Positions 8,503 to 17,497 of a DNA stretch of 17,497 bases are shown piece by piece; the first letter of the stretch is position 1, and every line of letters begins with the position of its first letter. Both the position numbers and the translations under genes were made by a program. The DNA lies in assembly GCA_002270565.1 (NCBI GenBank), contig NQMI01000223.1, positions 1-17,497 on the forward strand, in the 5' to 3' direction. The DNA comes from Stenocarpella maydis. Lineage: Eukaryota > Ascomycota > Sordariomycetes > Diaporthales > Diaporthaceae. The notes under the pieces are model-generated. The model was given only the letters and a program-made list of their open reading frames with translations, did no database searches and was not told the origin of the DNA.

Positions 8503-11500
8503 TTAGGTAGAGGAAGGGGTTGTTATTACCAGCTGGCTACAGTCTACATATCCTTCCACCTTAATAATAAGGGTATTATCATTAATAAGGCATTCTAATG
8601 CCTTATTTGGGGTACTCTTTATAAAGGCATCTGCTGGGTTATAGTCCCCAGCAATCCACCAGATCTTATGGATCTTACGCTTCTTATATAACTGCCTTAA
8701 TACCATTATATTAATCATAAGGCGCTTCTCTTTTATCATCCCTAGCTTAACTAAATACTTATATAAAGAGTAGGAATCTATATAAATGATAAGAGGGATC
8801 TCTAGTAGGTTTAAGCGCGTAATAATTTAGCAGAGAGTAGCAGCTATTATAATCCCTATATTAAAGCTATTAATTATACTATAGATCTTAGAAGTAAATA
8901 TGTTATATATAACCCTTTTATACTTAGTTAATAACTAATAAAGGATATTCCCAGTAATCTCCCATATAAACAGTTGCTTGGCTTATACTTCATTTACTAG
9001 AGTAATTATATAGCTAATCTAAGAATTAAGGTCCTTATTATTAGTAAAAGATCCGTTTATAAAGATTATTAACTTGGCTGCCGCAAGGTCTAGAGGAATG
9101 TAGTTAAGACTACAGCTAAGGTAATCTGCTTACTACTTTAGCTGCTTATTTAACTTAGTACAGTCCTCTTCTTTAGGGTCTTGGATTTAAGCTGTAATAG
9201 AGAGATTAAATGCTGCTTCCAGGTGGCAAATAAAAGCTAGATATACTCCTCTTATATGCTGCTCTATATACTATTAAGCGCGGTCCTTAGCCATATAATT
9301 AACTAGCTATATCTTTGCCCCTTAGCCCTTCTATCTGAGATATATAATGCCATTATGTAATATTATAATCTTTATGCTGTTAAAGTCTAGTAATTTCTTA
9401 GGAGTTAGCCTGCCCTTTGGCTTATAGCAGATCTCCTCCTCCTTGATCTTCTATTTTTCAAGCTCTAAAAAGGCTGGGGTACAAAGGGTAAGAGTATTAT
9501 TAGTCTGCATGGTGGTAATACTAAAGATATCCTTACTACTATAGTTAGCTATTAAGAGGCATGGGTCATATGTAGATATAATCATCCCCAGCTTCTCGAT
9601 GTAGTGCTTATAGTACGTAGCCCACTAGTGCACACCGGCTTCTGCAACGCTATATAAGGGCTTAATTACCCTTATAATCATACTGGCCGGGTATTTGCCC
9701 CTTATTTTAGGGGGAAGGTAGTATAAAATGGGCCTCTTAAGTATAGATTTTAACTGTGGATAGGCCTAGGTAATATTACAGAGCTTAAGATATAGTCCCT
9801 TAGTTATTAATGTAGGTATAAGAGTAATAAGAAGTTAATAACTTGCACGTTGTACTATTGGTAACTGTATGAGGATCTCATGCTTTATAAGGTTACTAAA
9901 TCTAGCAATAATAAGGCAGGACTTCTTATATAGCTTTTTAGTTTTGCCCTTAATCTCCCTAATAATATGAGATTTAAAGATTTAGATTCCTTTATGCTTC
10001 CGCTTATTAAACCGCTTGAACTAGAATACTCCTTAGCTGATTAACTTAAATACTTCCTTATTATCTAACTCTTTAAAGGGGTTGCCCGGGGTAGTAATAA
10101 TGTTATCCTAGTAAAGCTTTAGAGCAAGCTTATAGTTCTTGACTTTACGTGGGGTAAGGAATACATAAGCGGTAATCTCATCTTCTACATTATTAGCAGT
10201 AGTAGTACTATCATTATTATTATCCATAATAATAACCGCCTTCTTCCTGCTCTTAGCCCCCCATAGCTGTCCTTATCATTAAGGGACTACCAGGTTAGGA
10301 ATAGTTAGTATAGGGTCTGGCTTAAAGTATACTAGCTCCTCCAGGGTATTATTAGGGTCTGGTAGATTAAGAGGTTCTTCTTTATTATAATAGTATAGCT
10401 ATATAAGGGTTAACTAGAAGACAACTAGTCCATTAGGAAGGTTAATTATTATATCATGGTTATCAATAGAGAGCAGTTTATATAGGCCTTACCACTCAGT
10501 CTTTTCTCTCTATACCCAAACTTCACTCTAGAGTAGTAGGCTTAAGACTTCTAATATAACTAGGCTGTTCCTTATATGCAATGCTTTACTAATTTTATAT
10601 ATAGCGTTAATTTTCCTAACCTCCTTTATCGCCTTCTATACCGCCTCAGCTCTCTTTAGAGTAAATAGTATAGGGGCTGAGTCCTCTATTATATATAGGT
10701 ATACTCCAAATATAAGGAGAGTTAGCATAAGACTATCCGGGCCAACTATATTATTAACCGCACTAAAGCTTGCCTATAATATAGCTTCTTTAGTAAATAT
10801 AGTTAATAACTCAGCATATAATATATTAAAAGCCCTGCATAAAGGAGCATAATATTGCTCTACTTTGCTAATTAACTAGTATGCTTCTGTAGGTATTTAT
10901 TTATACGTAATCCCTATAATATATGTAGTACTCTTGAACTCGCTGGAAGTAAAGTTAGTTCCCGCATTAAATATAAGATGGTCTGGGGGACTCATGTATG
11001 TATTAATCTAGTAGCTCCATAGGGCTTCCCATGTATCTTTAGTAGAGAGAGAAGCTAAGAATCGCCTAGCTTGGAAGGAGGTAGCTAAGTTAATAATATA
11101 TAATATAAGGAGCCCTATTAAGTATATTATATCTATAATAACTTTATAGTTAAAGTTAATATCATTATGGAGGTTAAACTTGAATCTCTAGGGCGTAGGA
11201 GAGTGCATTTGGCAATAGTGGCAGAACTTGGTAATAGCCTCTAGTGCTAAGGAATCAATATTATAGCTAGCACCCGCTAGTAGCCAAGAGAGCCTCTCAA
11301 CTAATAGGTGCCCAAATCATCTATATAGTCACCATAACTTAGTCTCCATAAGGAAGAGAATGGGAGCGTTGCTGCCCTTATTAATATCTATAAGGAACTA
11401 TAGATATCCCCACTTCCAAGTAATAGGAAACATCCTCTTATACTGCTAATTTAGCTTGTATTATATAACTTCATTAGTTATATTCTGTATAAAGAGCGAG

Positions 11501-13830
11501 TATATATTTATATCTTGTATATATAAGAGGAAGGGGGTTGGCATCTTTATCACATAGAACGTTAAGTTGCCGGCTGCTATATTAACTATAGTTGCCCCTA
11601 TTAACTATAGTAGTTCTCCTAGCCTAAAGCAGACTGTTGCTTCTCCTGCGCAAGATATATCAAGAGTAATAAGCACAAGTTGCCGCAGCACAGTATATTA
11701 GTCATGCCCAATAGTAGAGTAGTTAGCTGCACCAGTATCTGGGAGAATCCCTTGGAAATACTAATGTAAGTAGTTATCTATTATAAAGACCTCCTTAATA
11801 CCGCTAGCTCCTTCACCAGTCTTAATATCACTGGTGTTAACATTATTCCTACCAGTCACAGGGCCGGGGTTATCCTAATCCTCCTCATTATCATTAATGC
11901 TAAAAGTATGGAGGAAGGCTTGGTCTACTAACCACATATAGTTTTCACGGCTTTTAGCACTACTAATAAATATACTAGTGCTTTCTTAATTATTACTCTT
12001 ATAGTTGATGCCCTTATAGTTAATAAGAAACAAGTAGAATTCCTTATCCAAGCTGCTATATATATATATATATATGCCCTTAGCCTTCTAGTGCTCTTTA
12101 AAAGAGTGATTTAATAATCAATACCCCTCCTTCTAGCAGATATAATACCTTTTCTTATCTAGGGGGTTGTCTCTTCTATACCTTCCATATGGGTAGTTAT
12201 CTCCTCTAGGGGGTAGTTAGAAGTTGCCCTAGGGGCAATAGTTGCTTTAAGGATAGTAGTTGCCTTATCCCAGGGGGTATCGCCCACATGCAGAGCCTCA
12301 TAAGTAATTGCCTCTACGCTGCTGATTATTATTATACCGGCGGTCTAGGTAGTACTAATTATTATTAGAGTGCTTAGAGTAATAAAATTAGTTATCACTA
12401 GGGTAATTAAAGTGCTCATTATTACCCTGGTCTTCCTTATTATCATAGTTAATATCTAGCTAATTATTATTACCTTACCCTATAGTATATTGCCGGGAGG
12501 GGCGCTAAGGTCCTAACAATGCAGCACAATAATAGAGCATATTATATATTTTATTAGCAGTAGCTAGAGCTATTACCTTAATATAGTAGAACTTAGGTAT
12601 ACTATATATTATGTATATAAAGTTATTACATAGTAGTTTGTTTCTAAGTGCTCCTTTATAGCTAAGTATTCAGGCATATTACTTTATATTTTTAATTAAA
12701 ATCTCTACTACTTCTAATAGAGTTTTATCCTCATTCCTTTACTATATTAATACAAAAGTAGTGGTATTCTATGTGGTCAAATATACTTATTATCTGCTAT
12801 CTATATCAAATTATTACTTAAGTTTAATATATGCTATAGTAAAGGTGTCTCTATCTATAATCATCTAAATATAAAAGTCTTTAGCCTCACCCTTTAATAT
12901 TATGAGTAATGCTACCCGGAAGTAGGTAGGGTATAGGTAATTATTCTTGCAGATATTATAAAAAAGATAAATCTTATCATTAAGCACTTCATTCATTACC
13001 CCAGTAAACTTCTCATTATCCAAGTAGTATTTAGCTAAGTTGGCAGACATCCCTTTCTCCAATAGTATGCCATTTAGCGGTACTAGAGGGATTATTATAT
13101 ACTTCTCATAGGACACTCGGAATTCTTCCCACTTAGGTAATAACTTGTAGCCGTCAGAGGTCTCAAAGGTATAGACGCCGCATGGCTAATGGGATGGTAG
13201 TTGAGGTTTGGGTACAGCTAGTACAGTAGGTTGTAGTATGGGTCCCTAAGTACTTAGGCCTATTCCCCAGTCGTTACTCAATACTAGTGCATATCCTTTA
13301 AACAATCTATTATTATCAAAAGGGACATAATTATAATATCTCTTTAACTAAATTATCTATTAATACTAGTATTATACAGATACCAGGGCTCTTAGCAGGG
13401 ATTCTAATTCTAATAGTTCTATAAAGGCCTTTATATTATTATTAACTTATAGGTATATCCCTTTATATTATAGCATCTTCTTAAGGGCCGAGAGGATATT
13501 ATAATAAACTATCTTAAATGCTAGTTCTTCCCAACCCTAGAAGTTATTCTTAAACTCCTTATAAATATCTTAGTTAGTAAGTCTTATATATACTTAATAG
13601 CGCTATTATATATAGGTACTTAGGTATATTATATATTATCTTGAGTTACTTAGGGCCTCTAAATCTGGGTCTATTCCCTATAGATTAGCATTAAGACCTA
13701 ATTTAGCAGTAGCTTCCTTAAGTAATATTTCCTTAATTATATCCCACAAGTTAATCAGGCTAAGGCCGGTAGCACCCGCTAGTGCAGTTATTAATGCTAA
13801 TAGCATAGGGGTGTTATCTTTACCAGCCAT
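8503..13830 (-). pseudogene. Copia gag-pol polyprotein, 1,776 codons with many stops
   Basis: Single frame from an ATG at 13830 (MAGKDNTP) to the stop at 8503-8505, the whole retrotransposition machinery. Codon positions counted from the ATG: Gag block ending LKGEAKDFYI near 12865; zinc knuckle at 562-574 (12108-12147), where Tyr stands for Cys at 562 and 569 and a stop for Trp at 570; protease DTGAA at 698-702 (11725-11739); integrase CHYC at 870-873, then D900, N955 and E991, the N replacing catalytic Asp and the last spacing being 35 residues as in DD35E enzymes; GTNF just after N955; RT reading QTNN at 1442-1445 (9496-9507) where fungal copia normally has QTDD; RNase H reading FINGSF with N1592 for Asp, then NPADAFIKS near the C-terminus. 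All landmarks share one frame. Stops are mostly TAG or TAA at expected Gln or Trp. Two pieces stay open, 12865-13116 and 8503-8739; they are fragments, not genes. Confidence 0.93.
12057..12075. repeat. TA dinucleotide tract in copia gag
   Basis: Nineteen bases of alternating T and A inside the gag frame, just downstream of the zinc knuckle in the coding direction. The gag-pol frame is kept on both sides of it. Confidence 0.85.
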
Positions 13831-14365
13831 TATAATATATAGGTTATATAGTTAATAATAGGGGTATGCTAGGGCAAAGTAGGGGTTAAATAAATAATAA
13901 TAAGGGGTAGTAAGTATATAGGGGTAAGCTTATTAGCAGGGGGTAGTAAAGATGTGCCGGCTAGTGGAGTTAACCTCAGTTGGTATAGCTATTGCCGGGG
14001 TCATTACCGGTTAATTGCTGATATATACTGAAGTAGTAATATCTTCAGCATTATCTTTAAGAGTAACAGGGGTTAGCAACATTATGCAGTATCTACATTC
14101 CGCGGTTGCCTTCTAATAATACTCAGGGCGTAATGAATGCGCATTTAACGAAGATGGAGTACAGTATAGCGTATATAGAGCCTTCTTCGCCTCACAATGG
14201 GTAGTAATGATATCGTTGAAGTCCACTATAGCATCATCACGGAATCCGCTGAAGTCTCTTCAAGGGGCAGTACCATCAGTACCGTTAGCACAGCCACTAT
14301 CAAGCAGCAAAGGCCTGTCTCTTCAACCTTACTAATCTATAGTCGCCCTTACAACCACTAATCAG
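13831..14365 (-). other. Copia 5' leader between LTR and gag
   Basis: About 535 bp between the 5' LTR and the gag ATG. The primer binding site should lie at its upper edge (minus strand begins CTGATTAGTGGTTG), but I could not match it to a tRNA with confidence. About 14080-14330 is GC-balanced, rich in CpA and TpG, and has few stops in the same frame as gag, with protein-like content such as DFNDIITTHCEAKKALYTLY. No in-frame ATG was found there. It could be an N-terminal extension of Gag or just leader. Confidence 0.55.
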
Positions 14366-14576
14366 TGTTGGCTGGGTCACATATTGCAATACGATTGGGG
14401 GTTATAGTTAAAATTCTCTATCTAGGAGTAGTGGGTGTAGTGGGCGTAGCCCGCCAGCTATCTCGGGCTTATATAGAGGGTAGTGGTTGCTGAGTAAGCA
14501 ACTACGCCCTCTGGCTACAGTATGGTGGCTGTAGCGCTAGCCCACCAGTGTGCTGTTGCACACTGCTATTGCCACA
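14366..14576 (-). repeat. Copia 5' LTR (211 bp)
   Basis: Partner of 6991-7201, same length, three differences. It lies upstream of gag on the minus strand and carries the TATATAAG box at 14468-14475 that would have driven the genomic transcript. The same hairpins are present, the perfect one at 14546-14565. Confidence 0.95.
14468..14475 (-). promoter_or_regulatory. TATA-like box of the copia promoter
   Basis: TATATAAG on the minus strand inside the 5' LTR, pointing toward gag at 13830. Position and orientation fit a Pol II promoter of an LTR element; the start site cannot be read from sequence. Confidence 0.55.
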
Positions 14577-14577
14577 G

Positions 14578-14578
14578 N
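14578..14578. other. Undetermined base at the copia/flank junction
   Basis: The only N in the window, two bases beyond the copia LTR edge. The flanking gypsy copy B sequence resumes at about 14587. An ambiguous call exactly at a repeat edge may mark a weak assembly join. Confidence 0.95.
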
Positions 14579-14586
14579 TGATATAA

Positions 14587-14690
14587 AGTTTCCTTATATA
14601 TTATTAATAATAAATATTATAAGGATTTATTATTTAATCTTTATTAAGATCTTTAAGTATTTATATTTTGTATTATTTATTATATAAAGT
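14587..14690 (-). pseudogene. Gypsy copy B: segment right of the copia element
   Basis: AT-rich DNA that matches copy A at about 4373-4490, ending TATTATATAAAG in both. It continues copy B after the copia insertion and ends at the GC-balanced insert at 14691. No motif is readable. Confidence 0.65.
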
Positions 14691-14731
14691 TGTTAAACGG
14701 AACCGCTCAGCAGGGCGTTGGTACTCCGTGC

Positions 14732-14800
14732 AAGGAGTTACCCTAGACTTCGTTGTAAGGAGTTACCCTAGACTTTCTAGCAAGGAGTTACCCTAGACTT
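14732..14800 (+). repeat. Three tandem 25-bp repeats in the solo LTR
   Basis: A 19-bp core, AAGGAGTTACCCTAGACTT, occurs identically at 14732-14750, 14757-14775 and 14782-14800, a strict 25-bp period with variable 6-bp spacers. Short tandem repeats upstream of a TATA box are common in the U3 part of LTRs and often bind transcription factors; that role is inferred here. Confidence 0.95.
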
Positions 14801-15131
14801 GCGAGTCAGGCGATTTTCGCTAAGTACGCCCAGTGCGTGCGTGACGCAAGATGAGTTTGGTGGCCGTGAGTCGATTATTTTGGCCTGCATTTGCACCTTA
14901 ATTCAGACCTCTGCATTACCCTTATTTCTTACCCAAAAAGTATATAACTTAGTGCATTGGATAGCTTGATTTCTGAAGTTTATATGTACTTAATTTGGGC
15001 ATTGCTAGGGCTATGGTTGGCTGGTTGCTTGGAACCAAAGATGGTGTGTTGGAAGGGCGAATTTTCCGGCATTTGCAAATTTGCACCAGAGCCTACCGCA
15101 GCGTGCCCAGGGGTGAGACGACGTCGGAGGG

Positions 15132-15138
15132 TATATAA
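15132..15138 (+). promoter_or_regulatory. TATA-like box in the solo LTR
   Basis: TATATAA in GC-balanced DNA, about 330 bp downstream of the tandem repeats and about 150 bp before the insert's end, a layout that fits U3 followed by a short R-U5. Confidence 0.45.
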
Positions 15139-15289
15139 GGAGGGCTTACAGAAGCCCAACTTAATTCAATACAAAGTTGTCCAGACCATTGTCAATCGTC
15201 CGAATTCGCCTCAGAGCACCATACTGCGACCCTGCCGAAACACACGCTGAACTGAATGCTATTCTATAGCACAAATTCATCAGAAAAGT

Positions 15290-15550
15290 AACCATATTTA
15301 GTTTTTTATAGCTAGTTACAGCTTATTTAGGTATAGCCTTTAGCATTTTTAAATATTTTACCTTAAATAAAGAATCTCTTAATCCTTTATATAGCTTCTT
15401 TAATAAGCCTCTATACTACTTATAATGCTATTACTACTATACTAAGGTCTTATACTATTATATTCTTACTACCTAGGCTTATAAGGCTATTAATTTAATA
15501 GTTTCTTATATATTAATCTTAGATTTTCTGCTTCAGATATACTCAGTAAT
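15290..15550 (-). pseudogene. Gypsy copy B: upstream segment right of the solo LTR
   Basis: AT-rich DNA that aligns with copy A at about 4495-4745, including the shared block around TTCTTAATCCTTTA. It is the upstream part of copy B, towards gag, on the minus strand. Similarity to copy A fades after about 15540. Confidence 0.65.
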
Positions 15551-17497
15551 TATACTTAAAGTACTTCTTTTAATTCTTTAAATTTTAAAAATATATAATA
15601 GGATAATTTATTCTTAGCTTAAGTATAATATAATCTTATTTTAGAATATAGTTAATAATATTTTAATATTTTAGCTTATTATATTTATAAAGTTTAAATA
15701 TCTTTATTAAATCATATTATTGTTAAAAAATTCTTTTTAACTTTGTATTATTAATATATTTATAAGTTGTTAAGGGGGAATCTTACTAATAAGAGGGCTA
15801 TTCTTTCTCTTTATTTATAGTATCTTTATTTCTTCTTAGGATAATTATTCTTATAATGTTAGTATTTAAGGGTACTAATATTACCTTACTTATTTATTTA
15901 TAGGGGTTTTCATATACTAGTATTAGAGGTGCTACTTAGTTAATTCTAAAGAGTATTTTCTATTATTTTACTATTATTACATTTTTTTAAAGCCTTAGGG
16001 AACTATTTTATATATTTTTTAGCTAAAAGATATATAAGGTAATAGTTTATATAATAGGCTATTTAATTAAGCTTAGTATAGTCCTTAGAGTTACTTTAGT
16101 AGCTATATTAGTCTATTATTTCTCTAGTATTAGTTTTTAGCTAGGTTTCTTTTCTTTTAGATATTTATATATAAAGTAGTCCTTCTTACTATAATTACAA
16201 TACTCATACCTTTCTTATTCCTTTTTGGCTATTACTAAGTTATATTACGTTCTATAGATTCTATATCTTATTCTCATACTATAGTTTATAGTTAATATCA
16301 TTTCTTAATATTAGCTTATAGTTAGAAGCTATTTAAGCTATTCCTTTTTCTTATATATTATTTATATAGCTGCTTATTAATTTTAACAGCTAGCTTAATA
16401 TATTATAAGAAGTCTTTAAGCTTATCTTACTTATTTCATTTATTTTTTACTTTTTTAAAAGTTTATATGTATATAAATATATTAAAAATCTATTATATAA
16501 GTTAAAGTATATTTTTTTTATTTAAAATTTATAAGTTTATACTTAGCTTATTATTCTTTACTAAAATCTTAAAAAAATATTTTTAAAGCTTTTTTATAGC
16601 GTTTATAATTCGTAAAGATTTCTTAAGTCTTGTATTTATATTATTTAAAGTCCTTATTTTCAAATACTATTCAAAATAAAATATAAAATATAAAAAGGTT
16701 TATATTTTTTAAAAAGAAGCTATATATATAATTCTATTTTCATTAGATTAAGTATTTAATTTTTAGAATTATCAATAAGCTTTAACTTAAATAAGATATA
16801 GTTAAAGTTATCTTAAAGTTTTATTATAAGCTATAACAACATTGAATTTAATAAAATCGCTAGCTAATAAATATATTAATAATACTGATAATAATATAAA
16901 AGGTATAAATTTCCTTTAAGAATTTAATTACTTTTTTATTTTAATAAGTCTGCTTATTTATAAAGATTTAAAGATAATTTATTTATATTATTATTCATTA
17001 ATACTTTTATAAAGTAATACAATTTATGAATAATATTTATTATGTTTTAATTTAAATTAGATTAAAGAATATTATTATTATTAAGACTGAATATTTTCAA
17101 AATAAAACTTTTATTAATTATAAGAAATATTATATAATATTTATATAAATATTTAAGAGAAAAAGTAATTAAAATATAATAAATATTAAAGACCTACTTT
17201 ACTTAAGTATTATTTACTAATAATAAATATATACCTCTAGAATTTATCTCTTTAGCTAAATATATCAAATAACTTATGTCTAATATATTTATTTTTATCC
17301 TGAATAAGTCCTAAGCCTAACCCTATATTTCTGCTAGCTCTACTATTAAGGGCATATAGAGTTATATTGTAGCCGTTAATTCTAATTTCCTAGTCATTAG
17401 AATAAATCTCTTCGATGCTATTATATTTAGCTTATAATATAAAGTTATAAATATTATTTACACAATTAATATATATATATATATATATATATTAATT
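15551..17497. other. AT-rich decayed DNA, possible gypsy gag remnant
   Basis: Nearly 2 kb with stops in every frame. By position it should include the gag and 5' LTR of gypsy copy B. On the minus strand at about 16160-16200 a stretch reads RYEYCNYSKKDYFIYKY, which recalls a CCHC zinc knuckle with Cys and His changed to Tyr, though the spacing is off. No LTR, primer binding site or host gene is recognisable. Confidence 0.4.
17469..17492. repeat. (AT)12 microsatellite
   Basis: Twelve AT units at the window's right edge in AT-rich DNA. Confidence 0.95.

Larger units (their letters stand above)
6991..14576 (-). mobile_element. Ty1/copia LTR retrotransposon, RIP-inactivated
   Basis: A 7,586-bp element bounded by two direct 211-bp LTRs that both begin TGTTGG and end GCCACA on the plus strand. 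The coding strand is minus: gag start at 13830, pol stop at 8503, and a TATA-like TATATAAG in each LTR on the minus strand. Domain order is gag, protease, integrase, reverse transcriptase, RNase H, which defines Ty1/copia (integrase before RT) as opposed to gypsy. It sits inside gypsy copy B. The flanks show no clean target-site duplication: GTAAG at 6986-6990 against GNTGA at 14577-14581, with an undetermined base at 14578. Length is ordinary for a fungal copia element with a long 3' non-coding part. It cannot move by itself because of many stops and lost catalytic residues. Confidence 0.95.
14691..15284 (+). mobile_element. Probable solo LTR, little affected by RIP
   Basis: A 594-bp GC-balanced island inside gypsy copy B. 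AAAGT occurs on both sides (14686-14690 and 15285-15289), and the copy A sequence aligns straight across with the insert removed, which supports a target-site duplication of 5 bp. It begins TGTTAAACGG as LTRs do, but ends ATCAGA, not CA; if the true end is the CA at 15281-15282 the duplication is imperfect. A TATATAA box at 15132-15138 suggests plus orientation. No internal coding DNA is present. A plus-strand frame at 14957-15250 covers its right half; see the finding. Alternative: a short non-autonomous element. Confidence 0.65.

Noticed and set aside
8503..8739. Independent 78-residue minus-strand gene
   Set aside because: It is the in-frame C-terminal end of copia RNase H (NPADAFIKS); it only looks separate because of the upstream stops.
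12865..13116. Independent 83-residue minus-strand gene
   Set aside because: In frame with the gag ATG at 13830 and ending in the copia Gag block LKGEAKDFYI; it is a piece of gag.
14732..14800. CRISPR-like array (19-bp repeats at regular spacing)
   Set aside because: Only three units with 6-bp spacers in a eukaryotic transposon setting; this is a tandem repeat in a probable LTR.
1..17497. tRNA or rRNA genes, or a novel host system such as a defence or biosynthetic cluster
   Set aside because: I found no cloverleaf or rRNA core sequence and no intact coding region of any kind; all coding traces are retrotransposon.

Overview
The window looks like a transposon graveyard in the nuclear genome of a filamentous ascomycete (Pezizomycotina). 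This rests on a chromodomain-bearing Ty3/gypsy retrotransposon, a fungal-type Ty1/copia retrotransposon, and the signature of repeat-induced point mutation (RIP): CpA to TpA and TpG to TpA changes, very AT-rich flanks, and reading frames full of TAG and TAA stops with few indels. I could not identify the species. I found no intact host gene, tRNA, rRNA or CRISPR array. Every recognisable coding sequence is a decayed transposon on the minus strand.

Layout. 1-1189: AT-rich decayed DNA with nothing recognisable. About 1190-5200: gypsy copy A on the minus strand. Reading from high to low coordinates it has an upstream gag/protease part (unreadable, but shared with copy B), reverse transcriptase (about 2880-3600), a barely legible RNase H region, then integrase, GPF module and chromodomain (about 1190-2400). 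About 5210-6990, resuming at 14587 and running to at least about 15540: gypsy copy B, same strand and order. It keeps RNase H and reverse transcriptase but lacks integrase and chromodomain. Copy B is split by the copia element.

6991-14576: a 7,586-bp Ty1/copia element on the minus strand with two 211-bp LTRs that differ at three positions. Its gag-pol frame runs from an ATG at 13830 to the pol stop at 8503. That is 1,776 codons, and every motif I could place (zinc knuckle, protease, integrase, reverse transcriptase, RNase H) falls in the same frame. It is riddled with stops but has no net frameshift between these landmarks. 14691-15284: a GC-balanced insert inside copy B, flanked by AAAGT on both sides, with a TATA box and three 25-bp tandem repeats. 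It is most likely a solo LTR. 15290-17497: AT-rich copy B remainder and unidentified decayed DNA.

History inferred from nesting: the gypsy copies came first and were heavily mutated. The copia element then landed in copy B and was mutated in its interior. The 594-bp insert also landed in copy B and looks almost unmutated. Nothing here encodes a working protein. The best leads are the intact length of the RIP-killed gag-pol frame, the sharp contrast between mutated interior and clean copia ends, a microsatellite that point mutation alone can explain, and the irregular copia junction at an ambiguous base.
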